A DNA stretch of 6,877 nucleotides from JBQCDV01 sp051960855 (GCA_051960855.1 JBQCDV010000245.1:1-6877), one strand, 5' to 3'; shown: positions 1 to 5,784, counted from the first letter of the stretch. The notes: generated by a model not told the origin, from the sequence alone. Numbers and translations: made by a program.

Positions 1-143
1 GCCGCCAGCGAGGCCAGCGGCAGCGCGCGCTCCGCGTCGGTGAACAGCCGCTCGGCCAGGCGCGGAGTGCGCTCGAGCACCGCGCCGAAGCGGGCCACGT
101 CGACGACGTCGATCCCGACCCCGACGATGCTCGCGCCGGTCAC
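1..143 (-). CDS. acpS: Holo-[acyl-carrier-protein] synthase, 5' part (cut by window edge)
   Basis: AcpS transfers the 4'-phosphopantetheine arm of CoA onto a serine of acyl carrier protein, activating it for fatty-acid synthesis in the cytoplasm. The visible 47 codons begin (M)TGASIVGVGIDVVDVARFG and continue through LERTPRLAERLF to LASLA at the edge. The I-V-G-V-G-I-D-V start with Asp12 (the family's Mg-binding aspartate) and the R-F-x-x-x-L-x-R-x-P segment are typical of AcpS. The KEA-containing second metal site lies beyond the window. I chose the GTG at 141-143 because the conserved IVGVGID block starts only five residues later. No clear Shine-Dalgarno precedes it. It lies 63 bp downstream of glmS on the same strand, so co-transcription is plausible. 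The link to coaA is functional: CoA is its substrate. Family assignment is secure; the exact start is less so. Confidence 0.88.
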   Translation of the reverse strand, partial: MTGASIVGVGIDVVDVARFGAVLERTPRLAERLFTDAERALPLASLA

Positions 144-206
144 CGGAGCGACAACGGGCGGGAGGCGCGGACGGCGTTCGGGAGTCGAGGGGTCATGGAC
201 CGACGG

Positions 207-2054
207 CTACTCGACGGTGACGGACTTGGCCAGGTTGCGGGGCTGGTCGACGTCGAAGCCGCGCTGGGTGGCCATCTCGCAGGCGAAGACCTGCAGCGGC
301 ACGGTCGCGACCAGCGGCTGCAGCAGTGTCGGCGCGCTCGGCAGCGGGATCAGCACGTCGGCGTAGGGCGCCACCGCGTCGTCACCCTCCTCGGCCAGCA
401 CGATCGTGCGGGCACCGCGGGCGCGGATCTCCTGGATGTTGGAGACGACCTTGTCGTGCAGGGCGTCCCGGCCGCGGGGCGGCACGACGACGAAGACCGG
501 CAGGCCCTCTTCGATGAGCGCGATGGGGCCGTGCTTGAGCTCACCGGCCGCGAAGCCCTCGGCGTGCATGTAGGCGACCTCTTTGAGCTTGAGGGCACCT
601 TCGAGCGCGACCGGGTAGCCGACGTGGCGGCCGAGGAAGAGCACCGACTTCGCGTCGCGCAGCACCCGCGCGAGCTCGCGGACGGGCTCGACGGTCTCGA
701 GGACCTGCTGGATCTTGGCGGGCATGGCCTCCAGCTCGCGGAGCACGGCGACGATCTCGTCGCCGTACTTCGTGCCGCGCACCTGTCCGAGATAGAGCGC
801 GACCAGGTAGCAGGCCACGATCTGGGTGAGGAACGCCTTGGTGGAGGCGACCGCGATCTCGGGCCCGGCGTGGGTGTAGACGACCGCGTCGGACTCGCGG
901 GCGATCGTCGAGCCGTTGGTGTTGCAGATCGCCAGGACCCGGCCCCGCTGGCTGCGCGCGTGCCGCAGCGCCATCAGCGTGTCCATCGTCTCGCCGGACT
1001 GCGAGATCGCGACGACGAGCGTGGCGCGGTCGACGATCGGGTCGCGGTAGCGGAACTCGCTGGCCAGCTCGACCTCGCACGGGATGCGGGTCCAGTGCTC
1101 GATGGCGTACTTGGCCACCATGCCGGCGTAGTAGGAGGTGCCGGCGGCGATGATGACGATCTTGTCGATCTCACGCAGCTCGTCGTCGGAGATCCGCACC
1201 TCGTCCAGCGTGAGACGTCCCGCCTCGTCGATGCGTCCGAGCAGCGTGTCGGCGACCGCGTGCGGCTGCTCGTGGATCTCCTTGAGCATGAAGTAGTCGT
1301 AGCCGCCCTTCTCGGCGGCGGCGGCGTCCCAGTCGACGTGGAACTGCTTGCCCTCGACCGGCTCCCCGTCGAAGGTCGTCACCGTCACGCCGTCGCGGCG
1401 GATCTCCACGACCTGCCCCTCGCCGATCTCCAGCGCCTCCCGGGTGTGGGAGATGAAGGCGGCGACATCGCTGGCGAGGAAGTTCTCCCCCTCTCCCAGA
1501 CCGACGACGAGGGGGCTGTTGCGACGGGCGGCGACGACCACGTCGGGGACGTCGTTGTCGAGTGCGACCAGGGTGAAGGCGCCCTCCAGCCGGCGGCACA
1601 CGCTGCGCATGGCCTCGGCAAGGTCGCCGCCGTGCTCCGGCACGGCGGTCTCGAGCAGGTGCGCGACGACCTCGGTGTCGGTGTCGCTGGCGAAGTCGTG
1701 CCCCGCGTCCTCGAGCTCTGCCCGCAGTCGGGCGAAGTTCTCGATGATCCCGTTGTGGATGACCGCCACCCGGCCCTTGCAGTCGGTGTGGGGGTGGGCG
1801 TTGCGGTCGTTGGGTGCGCCGTGGGTGGCCCAGCGGGTGTGCCCCATCCCGGTGCCGGACGGCGGCAGGGCATCGTCGGCGAGCGCCTTCTCGAGGTTGG
1901 CGAGCTTGCCCGCGCGCTTCTCCGTCGCGAGCTGCCCGTCGGCCACCAGCGCCACGCCGGCCGAGTCGTAGCCGCGGTACTCCAGGCGGCGCAGACCCTC
2001 CAGGACGACGTCGAGCGCAGGCTTCGAGCCGACGTACCCCACAATTCCGCACAT
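207..2054 (-). CDS. glmS: Glutamine--fructose-6-phosphate aminotransferase (isomerizing)
   Basis: GlmS makes glucosamine-6-phosphate from fructose-6-phosphate and glutamine, the committed step to UDP-GlcNAc and peptidoglycan. The protein has 615 residues, a normal family length. Residues 1-240 form the N-terminal nucleophile glutaminase: Cys2 in MCGIVGYVG becomes the catalytic N-terminus, with HTRWATHG at 72-79, NGIIEN at 101-106 and SDTDTEV at 123-129. Two SIS sugar-isomerase domains follow: AAGTSYYA (303-310), SQSGETMDT (351-359) and ASTKAF (403-408) in the first, then GRHVGYPVALEGALKLKE (475-492) and EGFAAGELKHGP (499-510) in the second. The C-terminal tail DQPRNLAKSVTVE is intact. The ATG at 2052-2054 is fixed by the need for Cys at position 2; a longer reading from the GTG at 2216 would bury that Cys. 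There is no Shine-Dalgarno, but a TACCCT hexamer sits seven bases upstream, so leaderless translation is likely. The gene is divergent from coaA, with overlapping start codons. Confidence 0.97.
   Translation of the reverse strand: MCGIVGYVGSKPALDVVLEGLRRLEYRGYDSAGVALVADGQLATEKRAGKLANLEKALADDALPPSGTGMGHTRWATHGAPNDRNAHPHTDCKGRVAVIHNGIIENFARLRAELEDAGHDFASDTDTEVVAHLLETAVPEHGGDLAEAMRSVCRRLEGAFTLVALDNDVPDVVVAARRNSPLVVGLGEGENFLASDVAAFISHTREALEIGEGQVVEIRRDGVTVTTFDGEPVEGKQFHVDWDAAAAEKGGYDYFMLKEIHEQPHAVADTLLGRIDEAGRLTLDEVRISDDELREIDKIVIIAAGTSYYAGMVAKYAIEHWTRIPCEVELASEFRYRDPIVDRATLVVAISQSGETMDTLMALRHARSQRGRVLAICNTNGSTIARESDAVVYTHAGPEIAVASTKAFLTQIVACYLVALYLGQVRGTKYGDEIVAVLRELEAMPAKIQQVLETVEPVRELARVLRDAKSVLFLGRHVGYPVALEGALKLKEVAYMHAEGFAAGELKHGPIALIEEGLPVFVVVPPRGRDALHDKVVSNIQEIRARGARTIVLAEEGDDAVAPYADVLIPLPSAPTLLQPLVATVPLQVFACEMATQRGFDVDQPRNLAKSVTVE
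2040..2045 (+). promoter_or_regulatory. Possible -10 element for coaA
   Basis: CACAAT matches four of six positions of TATAAT and lies seven bases before the coaA ATG at 2053, the spacing expected for a leaderless transcript. No convincing -35 is visible, and the element lies inside the glmS coding region. It mirrors the TACCCT found seven bases from the glmS ATG on the other strand. Weak evidence on its own. Confidence 0.25.
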
Positions 2055-3084
2055 GCGCCCAAGGGTAGACGCAGGAGCGGGAGCCTCCCCCGCTCGACGT
2101 GCGTCCCGAACGTCGTCCGCACCGGCCACGGCGGGAGAGCCGGGCGCTTCGCCGTTCGTGGTGCTCGACCGTCCGTCGTGGAGCGCGCTGCGCGAGTCGA
2201 CCCCGCTGACGCTCACCGAGGACGACGTCCGCCAGGTGCAGGGCCTCGGCGACCCACTCGACCTGCGGGAGGTGGAGGAGGTCTACCTGCCGCTGTCGCG
2301 GCTGCTCAACCTCCAGGTGGCCGCCAGTCAGGGGCTGCACGAGGCGACCGCGACGTTCCTCGGGGAACGGCACGGGTCCGGCGAGCGGGTGCCCTACGTC
2401 ATCGGGGTCGCCGGCAGCGTCGCCGTCGGCAAGAGTGCGACGGCCCGCCTGCTGCGGCTGCTGCTGTCGCGCTGGCCCGACCACCCGCGCGTGGAGCTCG
2501 TCACGACCGACGGGTTCCTGCTGCCGAACGCCGAGCTGGAGCAGCGCGGGCTGATGGCGCGCAAGGGCTTCCCGGAGTCCTACGACCAGCGCGCACTGCG
2601 GCGCTTCGTCGCGGCGGTGAAGTCGGGGGCGGAGGTGGTGCGCGCCCCGGTCTACTCCCACCTGACCTACGACATCGTCCCCGACGAGTGCGTCGAGGTC
2701 CGGCGACCGGACATCCTCGTGCTCGAGGGGCTCAACGTGCTGGCGCCCCCGCGCCCACGCGCCAACGGCCGGCTCGGGGCGTCGGTGTCGGACTACTTCG
2801 ACTTCTCCGTGTACGTCGACGCGAAGGTCGAGGACATCCGCAGCTGGTACATCTCACGCTTCCTGCGGCTGCGCGAGACGGCCTTCCAGGACCCGTCGTC
2901 CTACTTCCACCGCTACGCGACCCTCACGGACGAGGCCGCCGTGGCGCGGGCGGAGTCGCTGTGGCGTGACATCAACGAGGTCAACCTCGTCGAGAACATC
3001 CTCCCCACCCGGGAGCGGGCCCGCGTCGTGCTGCAGAAGTCCGCCGACCACAGCGTGCAGCGGGTGCTGCTGCGCAAGGTGTAG
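2053..3084 (+). CDS. coaA: Pantothenate kinase, type I
   Basis: CoaA phosphorylates pantothenate with ATP, the first and usually rate-limiting step of CoA synthesis in the cytoplasm. The P-loop GVAGSVAVGKS is at 118-128. It is followed by A129, where many homologues have Thr. TTDGFLLPNAEL (151-162), RKGFPESYD (170-178), APVYSHLTYDIVP (198-210), RRPDILVLEGLNVL (217-230), NLVENILPTR (311-320) and a C-terminal R-K-V are all type I hallmarks. The product is 343 residues; the M. tuberculosis enzyme, from memory, has about 312, so the extra length is N-terminal. Start choice: homology as I recall it begins at about S33-P-F-V (TB has SPYVEFDR), and no ATG, GTG, TTG or CTG lies between the ATG at 2053 and the GTG pair at 2158/2161, which falls inside this block. 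The first 20 codons have poor G/C third-position bias and no Shine-Dalgarno, so the GTG start remains possible. It is convergent with glmM. Confidence 0.93.
   Translation: MRPRVDAGAGASPARRASRTSSAPATAGEPGASPFVVLDRPSWSALRESTPLTLTEDDVRQVQGLGDPLDLREVEEVYLPLSRLLNLQVAASQGLHEATATFLGERHGSGERVPYVIGVAGSVAVGKSATARLLRLLLSRWPDHPRVELVTTDGFLLPNAELEQRGLMARKGFPESYDQRALRRFVAAVKSGAEVVRAPVYSHLTYDIVPDECVEVRRPDILVLEGLNVLAPPRPRANGRLGASVSDYFDFSVYVDAKVEDIRSWYISRFLRLRETAFQDPSSYFHRYATLTDEAAVARAESLWRDINEVNLVENILPTRERARVVLQKSADHSVQRVLLRKV
2062..2067 (-). promoter_or_regulatory. Likely -10 element for glmS (leaderless)
   Basis: Read on the minus strand, TACCCT fits the actinobacterial TANNNT -10 pattern. It is followed by seven bases and then the glmS ATG, so transcription would begin at or next to the A of the start codon. 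The absence of any Shine-Dalgarno before glmS agrees with a leaderless mRNA. No good -35 is seen, which is common for actinobacterial promoters. It lies within the first codons of coaA if coaA starts at 2053. Confidence 0.42.
2075..2095. repeat. 7-bp inverted repeat upstream of glmS / at the start of coaA
   Basis: GAGCGGG (2075-2081) and CCCGCTC (2089-2095) are perfect inverted arms around a seven-base centre. Seen from glmS, it occupies roughly -21 to -41 relative to the ATG, where an operator or activator site could sit. Seen from coaA, it would form an mRNA hairpin starting about 20 bases after the start codon. GC-rich DNA produces such repeats by chance, so function is unproven. Confidence 0.35.
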
Positions 3085-3085
3085 C

Positions 3086-3131
3086 GCGACGGGCGTCGTC
3101 GCCAGGGCCGTGGAGCCGCACCGCCGCCCTG
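3086..3131. terminator. Possible shared terminator between convergent coaA and glmM
   Basis: The 66-bp gap between the two convergent stop codons contains two inverted repeats. GCGACG (3086-3091) pairs with CGTCGC (3097-3102) across a five-base loop, and CAGGGC (3103-3108) pairs with GCCCTG (3126-3131) across a 17-base loop. There is no T-run on either strand, as is usual for GC-rich actinobacterial terminators. The position fits a bidirectional terminator, but the stems are short. Confidence 0.33.
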
Positions 3132-3150
3132 CCGCGAGCTCCGAGGTGAC

Positions 3151-4497
3151 TCAGAGGGCGAGGTCCTCGCGCACCACGCCGGCCAGCCGCTCGGCCACCT
3201 GCTGCGCCTGGTCGGCCGACTCCGCTTCGACCATGACTCGCACCAGGGGCTCGGTGCCGCTGGGTCGCAGCAGGACGCGGCCGTGCCCGTCGAGCTCGCG
3301 CTCGGCGTCAGCGAGAGCCTGCTGCAGGGGGGCAGAGTCGGCGAGACGCGACTTGTCGACGCCCTTGACGTTGATCAGCACCTGCGGGAGCCGCTGCATG
3401 ACGGCGGCGAGCTCGGTGAGGGAGCGCCCGGTCTGGGCGACGCGGGCGACCAGGTGCAGACCGGTCAGCACCCCATCGCCGGTGGTGGCGTAGTCGCTCA
3501 TGATGACGTGGCCCGACTGCTCGCCGCCAAGCGTGAAGCCGCCTTCGCGCATGGCCTCGAGCACGTAGCGGTCGCCCACGCCGGTCTCGACCATCCGCAG
3601 CCCCTCACGCTCCAGCGCCTGCCGGAAGCCGAGGTTGCTCATGACGGTGGCCACCACCGTGTCGTCCCGGAGATCGCCGCGCTCGCGCATCGCCAGGGCG
3701 AGAACGGCGAGGATCTGGTCGCCGTCGACGACCTCGCCGGCCGCATCCACGGCGAGGCAGCGGTCGGCGTCGCCGTCGTGAGCGAGACCGAGGTCGGCAC
3801 CGTGGGCGCGCACCGCCTCCTGGAGATGCTCGAGGTGGGTCGAGCCGTAGCCGTCGTTGATGTTCCAGCCGTTGGGGTCGGCCCCGATGGCGAGCACCTT
3901 GGCGCCGGCACGGGACAGCACGACCGGCGCGATCTCCGAGGCCGCGCCATGGGCGCAGTCGACGACGACCGTCACGCCGTCCAGCGCGTGCGGCAGGGTG
4001 CCGAGCAGGTGGTCGACGTAACGCTCGAGCCCCTCGGGGAAGGCCGTGACGCGACCGACGTTGCGCCCGGTGGGACGCGTCCAGTCCTCCCGCATGCGAG
4101 CCTCGATCGCGTCCTCGACGTCGTCCGGCAGCTTGTGGCCACCCCGCGCGAAGAACTTGATCCCGTTGTCCGGCATCGGGTTGTGCGACGCGGACAGCAT
4201 GACGCCGAGGTCGACGCCGGTGTCAGCCGTCAGGAAGGCGAGCCCAGGAGTGGGGATCACGCCGGCGTCGAGGACGTCGATGCCGGCACTGGCGAGCCCG
4301 GCGATGACAGCCGCGGTGAGGAACTCGCCGCTGGCCCGCGGGTCGCGCGCCACGACGGCCCGGGGACGGTGTCCCTCGAAGGCGCCCGCGTCGCCGAGGA
4401 CGTGCGCCGCCGCGACCGCCAGGTCGAGCGCGAGCTCGGCGGTCAGGTCGACGTTGGCTGTCCCACGCACCCCGTCGGTGCCGAAGAGCCGGGCCAT
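3151..4497 (-). CDS. glmM: Phosphoglucosamine mutase
   Basis: GlmM converts glucosamine-6-phosphate to glucosamine-1-phosphate, the step after GlmS on the path to UDP-GlcNAc and peptidoglycan. The 448-residue protein is full length for the alpha-D-phosphohexomutase family. It starts MARLFGTDGVRG. The active-site loop is LSASHNPMPDNG (101-112), with Ser104 as the expected phosphoserine. The Mg-binding loop DGDADR is at 241-246, the sugar-binding loop GEQSGH at 325-330, and the phosphate-binding loop RPSGTEPLVRVM at 411-422. The ATG at 4495-4497 is supported by a strong GAAGGAG five bases upstream; an upstream in-frame ATG at 4563 adds 22 residues lacking family similarity. It lies 104 bp downstream of rpsI on the same strand. 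The gap holds two hairpins, so expression may come from partial read-through or its own promoter; I do not see a clear -10. Confidence 0.97.
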   Translation of the reverse strand: MARLFGTDGVRGTANVDLTAELALDLAVAAAHVLGDAGAFEGHRPRAVVARDPRASGEFLTAAVIAGLASAGIDVLDAGVIPTPGLAFLTADTGVDLGVMLSASHNPMPDNGIKFFARGGHKLPDDVEDAIEARMREDWTRPTGRNVGRVTAFPEGLERYVDHLLGTLPHALDGVTVVVDCAHGAASEIAPVVLSRAGAKVLAIGADPNGWNINDGYGSTHLEHLQEAVRAHGADLGLAHDGDADRCLAVDAAGEVVDGDQILAVLALAMRERGDLRDDTVVATVMSNLGFRQALEREGLRMVETGVGDRYVLEAMREGGFTLGGEQSGHVIMSDYATTGDGVLTGLHLVARVAQTGRSLTELAAVMQRLPQVLINVKGVDKSRLADSAPLQQALADAERELDGHGRVLLRPSGTEPLVRVMVEAESADQAQQVAERLAGVVREDLAL

Positions 4498-4502
4498 GAG
4501 AA

Positions 4503-4509
4503 CTCCTTC
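4503..4509 (-). promoter_or_regulatory. Shine-Dalgarno that fixes the glmM start
   Basis: GAAGGAG on the minus strand is followed by five bases and the glmM ATG. It is one of the clearest Shine-Dalgarno sequences in the window and rules in the ATG at 4497 over the longer in-frame reading from 4563. Confidence 0.75.
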
Positions 4510-4530
4510 ACATCTGGGCAGACGCGACGA

Positions 4531-4570
4531 TGCCCCGGCGGCCACCCCATGGGAGCGGCACACCGGGGCA
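4531..4570 (-). other. Large inverted repeat in the rpsI-glmM gap
   Basis: TGCCCCGG (4570-4563 on the minus strand) pairs perfectly with CCGGGGCA (4538-4531), an 8-bp stem. The 24-base interior contains the palindrome CCCATGGG, which can extend the hairpin. It lies between the terminator-like hairpin after rpsI and the glmM Shine-Dalgarno, about 20 bases from the latter. It could be a second termination or processing element, an mRNA-stabilising stem for glmM, or an operator. There is no T-run after it. Confidence 0.42.
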
Positions 4571-4576
4571 CCGGGA

Positions 4577-4597
4577 CGACGCGGTCACGCCGCGTCG
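4577..4597 (-). terminator. Terminator-like hairpin after rpsI
   Basis: On the minus strand CGACGCGG (4597-4590) and CCGCGTCG (4584-4577) form a perfect 8-bp GC-rich stem around a five-base loop, beginning four bases after the rpsI TGA. It lacks a T-run, as many actinobacterial intrinsic terminators do. Its position suggests termination or attenuation at the end of the rplM-rpsI unit, with some read-through into glmM. Confidence 0.5.
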
Positions 4598-4601
4598 ACG
4601 A

Positions 4602-5120
4602 TCAACGCTTGCTGTACTGAGGCGCCTTGCGGGCCTTCTTCAGACCGTACTTCTTGCGCTCCTTGACCCGGGCGTCGCGGGTGAGGAAGCCGGCCTTCTT
4701 CAGACCCGGACGGTTGTTGTCCACGTCGATCTCGTTGAGCGCGCGGGCGACACCGAGGCGCAGGGCACCGGCCTGGCCGGAGATGCCACCGCCGCTGATG
4801 CGGGCGATGACGTCGTAGGCGCCGTCGAGCTCGAGGGTCTTGAAGGGCTCGTTGACGAGCTGCTGGTGGACCTTGTTGGGGAAGTACTCCTCCAACGTGC
4901 GGCCGTTGACCGTCCAGCGGCCGGTGCCGGGGACGACGCGGACGCGGGCGATCGCCTCCTTGCGGCGGCCGGTGGCAGCACCCGGCACCTGCGGGATCTG
5001 CCGCGGTGTCGACGGGGCGGCTGAGGCCGGCGTGCTGGTGACGTAGCCGTCCTCGCCCAGCTCGATGTCCTCGTCGTCGTACTGGTCGGTGTCGGCGTCG
5101 TAGCCGGTGACGTCTGCCAC
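4602..5120 (-). CDS. rpsI: 30S ribosomal protein S9
   Basis: S9 is a structural protein of the small-subunit head whose C-terminal tail reaches the P-site tRNA. The conserved body runs from about residue 50: GRRKEAIARVRVVPGTG (51-67), YFPNKVHQQLVNEPF (79-93), the S9 signature GGGISGQAGALRLGVARAL (110-128), DARVKERKKYGLKKARKAPQ (149-168), and the conserved end YSKR. The protein has 172 residues against about 130 in E. coli. The extra N-terminal arm (roughly 1-48) is acidic and then Ser/Pro/Ala-rich, and such arms are usual in actinobacterial S9. The start is GTG at 5118-5120, with GAGGAG four bases upstream. It follows rplM by 52 bp with no promoter seen between, so the two are probably one transcript, as is common in bacteria. 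Confidence 0.97.
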   Translation of the reverse strand: MADVTGYDADTDQYDDEDIELGEDGYVTSTPASAAPSTPRQIPQVPGAATGRRKEAIARVRVVPGTGRWTVNGRTLEEYFPNKVHQQLVNEPFKTLELDGAYDVIARISGGGISGQAGALRLGVARALNEIDVDNNRPGLKKAGFLTRDARVKERKKYGLKKARKAPQYSKR

Positions 5121-5172
5121 GGGTCTCCTCGCGATGCTCTCTGTTACTCGATGGTCGTCGTTGCAGCCGTGG

Positions 5173-5616
5173 CTACTGCGCGACCTGGGTGATCTCGAAG
5201 GCCTGCGGACGCTGGGCCTGGTGGGGGTGCTCGGGGCCGGCGTAGACCTTGAGCTTCTTCAGCATCTGGCGCCCGAGGGAGGTGTGGGGAAGCATGCCCT
5301 TGACGGCCTTCTCGACGGCCTTCTCGGGGTTCTTCTCCAGCAGCTCGACGTAGCTGACCGCCTTGAGGCCACCCGGGTAGCCGGAGTGGCGGTAGGCCAT
5401 CTTGTTCTCGCGCTTGCTGCCGGTCAGGGCGACCTTGTCGGCGTTGATGATCACGACGAAGTCGCCCATGTCGACGTGCGGGGCGAACGTGGGCTTGTGC
5501 TTGCCACGCAGCAGCGTCGCCGCCTGGGTGGCGAGCCGGCCGAGGACGACGTCGGTCGCGTCGATGACGTGCCACTGACGCTGGACGTCACCGGGCTTGG
5601 GGCTGTACGTGCGCAC
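5173..5616 (-). CDS. rplM: 50S ribosomal protein L13
   Basis: L13 is an early-assembly protein of the large subunit that binds 23S rRNA; in E. coli it is known to repress its own operon. The product from GTG 5614-5616 is 147 residues, the family norm. It begins (M)RTYSPKPGD, nearly as in Streptomyces, followed by QWHVIDATDVVLGRLAT (14-30), LRGKHKPTFAPHVD (36-49), NADKVALTGSK (58-68), MAYRHSGYPGG (73-83), and the signature region VEKAVKGMLPHTSLGRQM (101-118) through KVYAGPEHPHQAQRP. An in-frame reading to 5724 would add 36 residues with no family similarity. That extension overlaps the leader, so I reject it. A GAAGG lies eight bases before the GTG. A TTG two codons upstream is an unlikely alternative start. 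The gene leads the rplM-rpsI unit from a strong promoter with a long structured leader. Confidence 0.97.
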   Translation of the reverse strand: MRTYSPKPGDVQRQWHVIDATDVVLGRLATQAATLLRGKHKPTFAPHVDMGDFVVIINADKVALTGSKRENKMAYRHSGYPGGLKAVSYVELLEKNPEKAVEKAVKGMLPHTSLGRQMLKKLKVYAGPEHPHQAQRPQAFEITQVAQ

Positions 5617-5730
5617 GGTCAAAGCCTTCGTTGTCGAGAAATCGGGAATGGCGCCGCCGCGGGCCGGCCTCGGCTGCACGAGTTCAGACAGGTGCAACGT
5701 GGGGCGCGGCGGCTCGACGCACAACGACCT
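5617..5730 (-). promoter_or_regulatory. Structured 5' leader of rplM, candidate autoregulatory element
   Basis: The promoter predicts a 5' end near 5727-5730 and so a leader of about 110 nt. By eye it closes into a multi-stem fold. P1 pairs 5726-5722 and 5717-5713 with 5638-5629 (ten pairs, four-base bulge 5721-5718, one further U-A possible at 5727/5628). P2 pairs CCGCCGC (5712-5706) with GCGGCGG (5660-5654). P3 pairs GTTGCAC (5698-5692) with GTGCAGC (5679-5673), including one G-U, around a 12-base loop. The 3' side of P1 includes the first bases of the GAAGG Shine-Dalgarno, so folding could limit translation. L13 autoregulation is known in E. coli, and an L13 leader family is described in Firmicutes. 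That this RNA binds L13 is inference. Confidence 0.45.
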
Positions 5731-5733
5731 GCG

Positions 5734-5763
5734 ATGTTACCTGCCGCTCGCGGGACGGGTCAA
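5734..5763 (-). promoter_or_regulatory. Promoter of rplM-rpsI
   Basis: On the minus strand TTGACC (5763-5758) and TAACAT (5739-5734) are separated by 18 bases. They match the principal-sigma -35 (TTGACA) at five of six positions and the -10 (TATAAT) at four of six, the latter fitting TANNNT. It is the best promoter in the window, and its placement just after the preceding gene's stop and ahead of a ribosomal-protein pair is as expected. Transcription should start near 5727-5730. Confidence 0.72.
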
Positions 5764-5783
5764 AAGCGCCCGCGAACGTCGCT
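5762..5783 (-). terminator. Small UUCG-loop terminator after the GH13 gene
   Basis: Starting two bases after the TGA of the GH13 gene, the minus strand reads AGCG-A-CG-TTCG-CG-GG-CGCT followed by TTT. It has a 4-bp outer stem (5783-5780 with 5768-5765), a small internal loop, two inner pairs closing a TTCG tetraloop, and a T-run. The T-run overlaps the first bases of the rplM -35 box. The stem is short, so efficiency is uncertain. Confidence 0.42.
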
Positions 5784-5784
5784 G

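Noticed and set aside
2055..2160. glmS ribozyme or other amino-sugar riboswitch upstream of glmS
   Set aside because: The known glmS ribozyme is a Firmicutes leader of about 150 nt or more. Here the likely transcript is leaderless and no such fold is seen.
2055..2216. Extended glmS start at GTG 2216
   Set aside because: It adds 54 residues before the catalytic Cys2, which must be exposed at the N-terminus for glutaminase activity.
195..2969. A 924-codon open reading frame on the plus strand antisense to glmS and running into coaA
   Set aside because: It lies opposite glmS, whose motifs are complete, and continues in a second frame of coaA. The translation is low-complexity (Arg/Gly/Ala/Val/Asp) with no recognisable motif. 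Long shadow frames are expected in high-GC coding DNA.
3283..4620. A 445-codon plus-strand open reading frame opposite glmM
   Set aside because: It mirrors a complete glmM with all four active-site loops, and its own product shows no motif and biased composition; a GC-driven shadow.
4602..4770. Repeated Lys/Arg-rich codons at the end of rpsI as a possible separate small protein
   Set aside because: They are the normal basic C-terminal tail of S9 (ending YSKR), in frame with the rest of the gene.
5121..5172. A separate promoter for rpsI in the rplM-rpsI gap
   Set aside because: The 52-bp gap contains the GAGGAG Shine-Dalgarno but no plausible -35/-10 pair; co-transcription with rplM is the simpler reading.
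5617..5724. Extended rplM start at 5724
   Set aside because: The added 36 residues have no L13 similarity, and the segment is better explained as the untranslated leader downstream of a good promoter.
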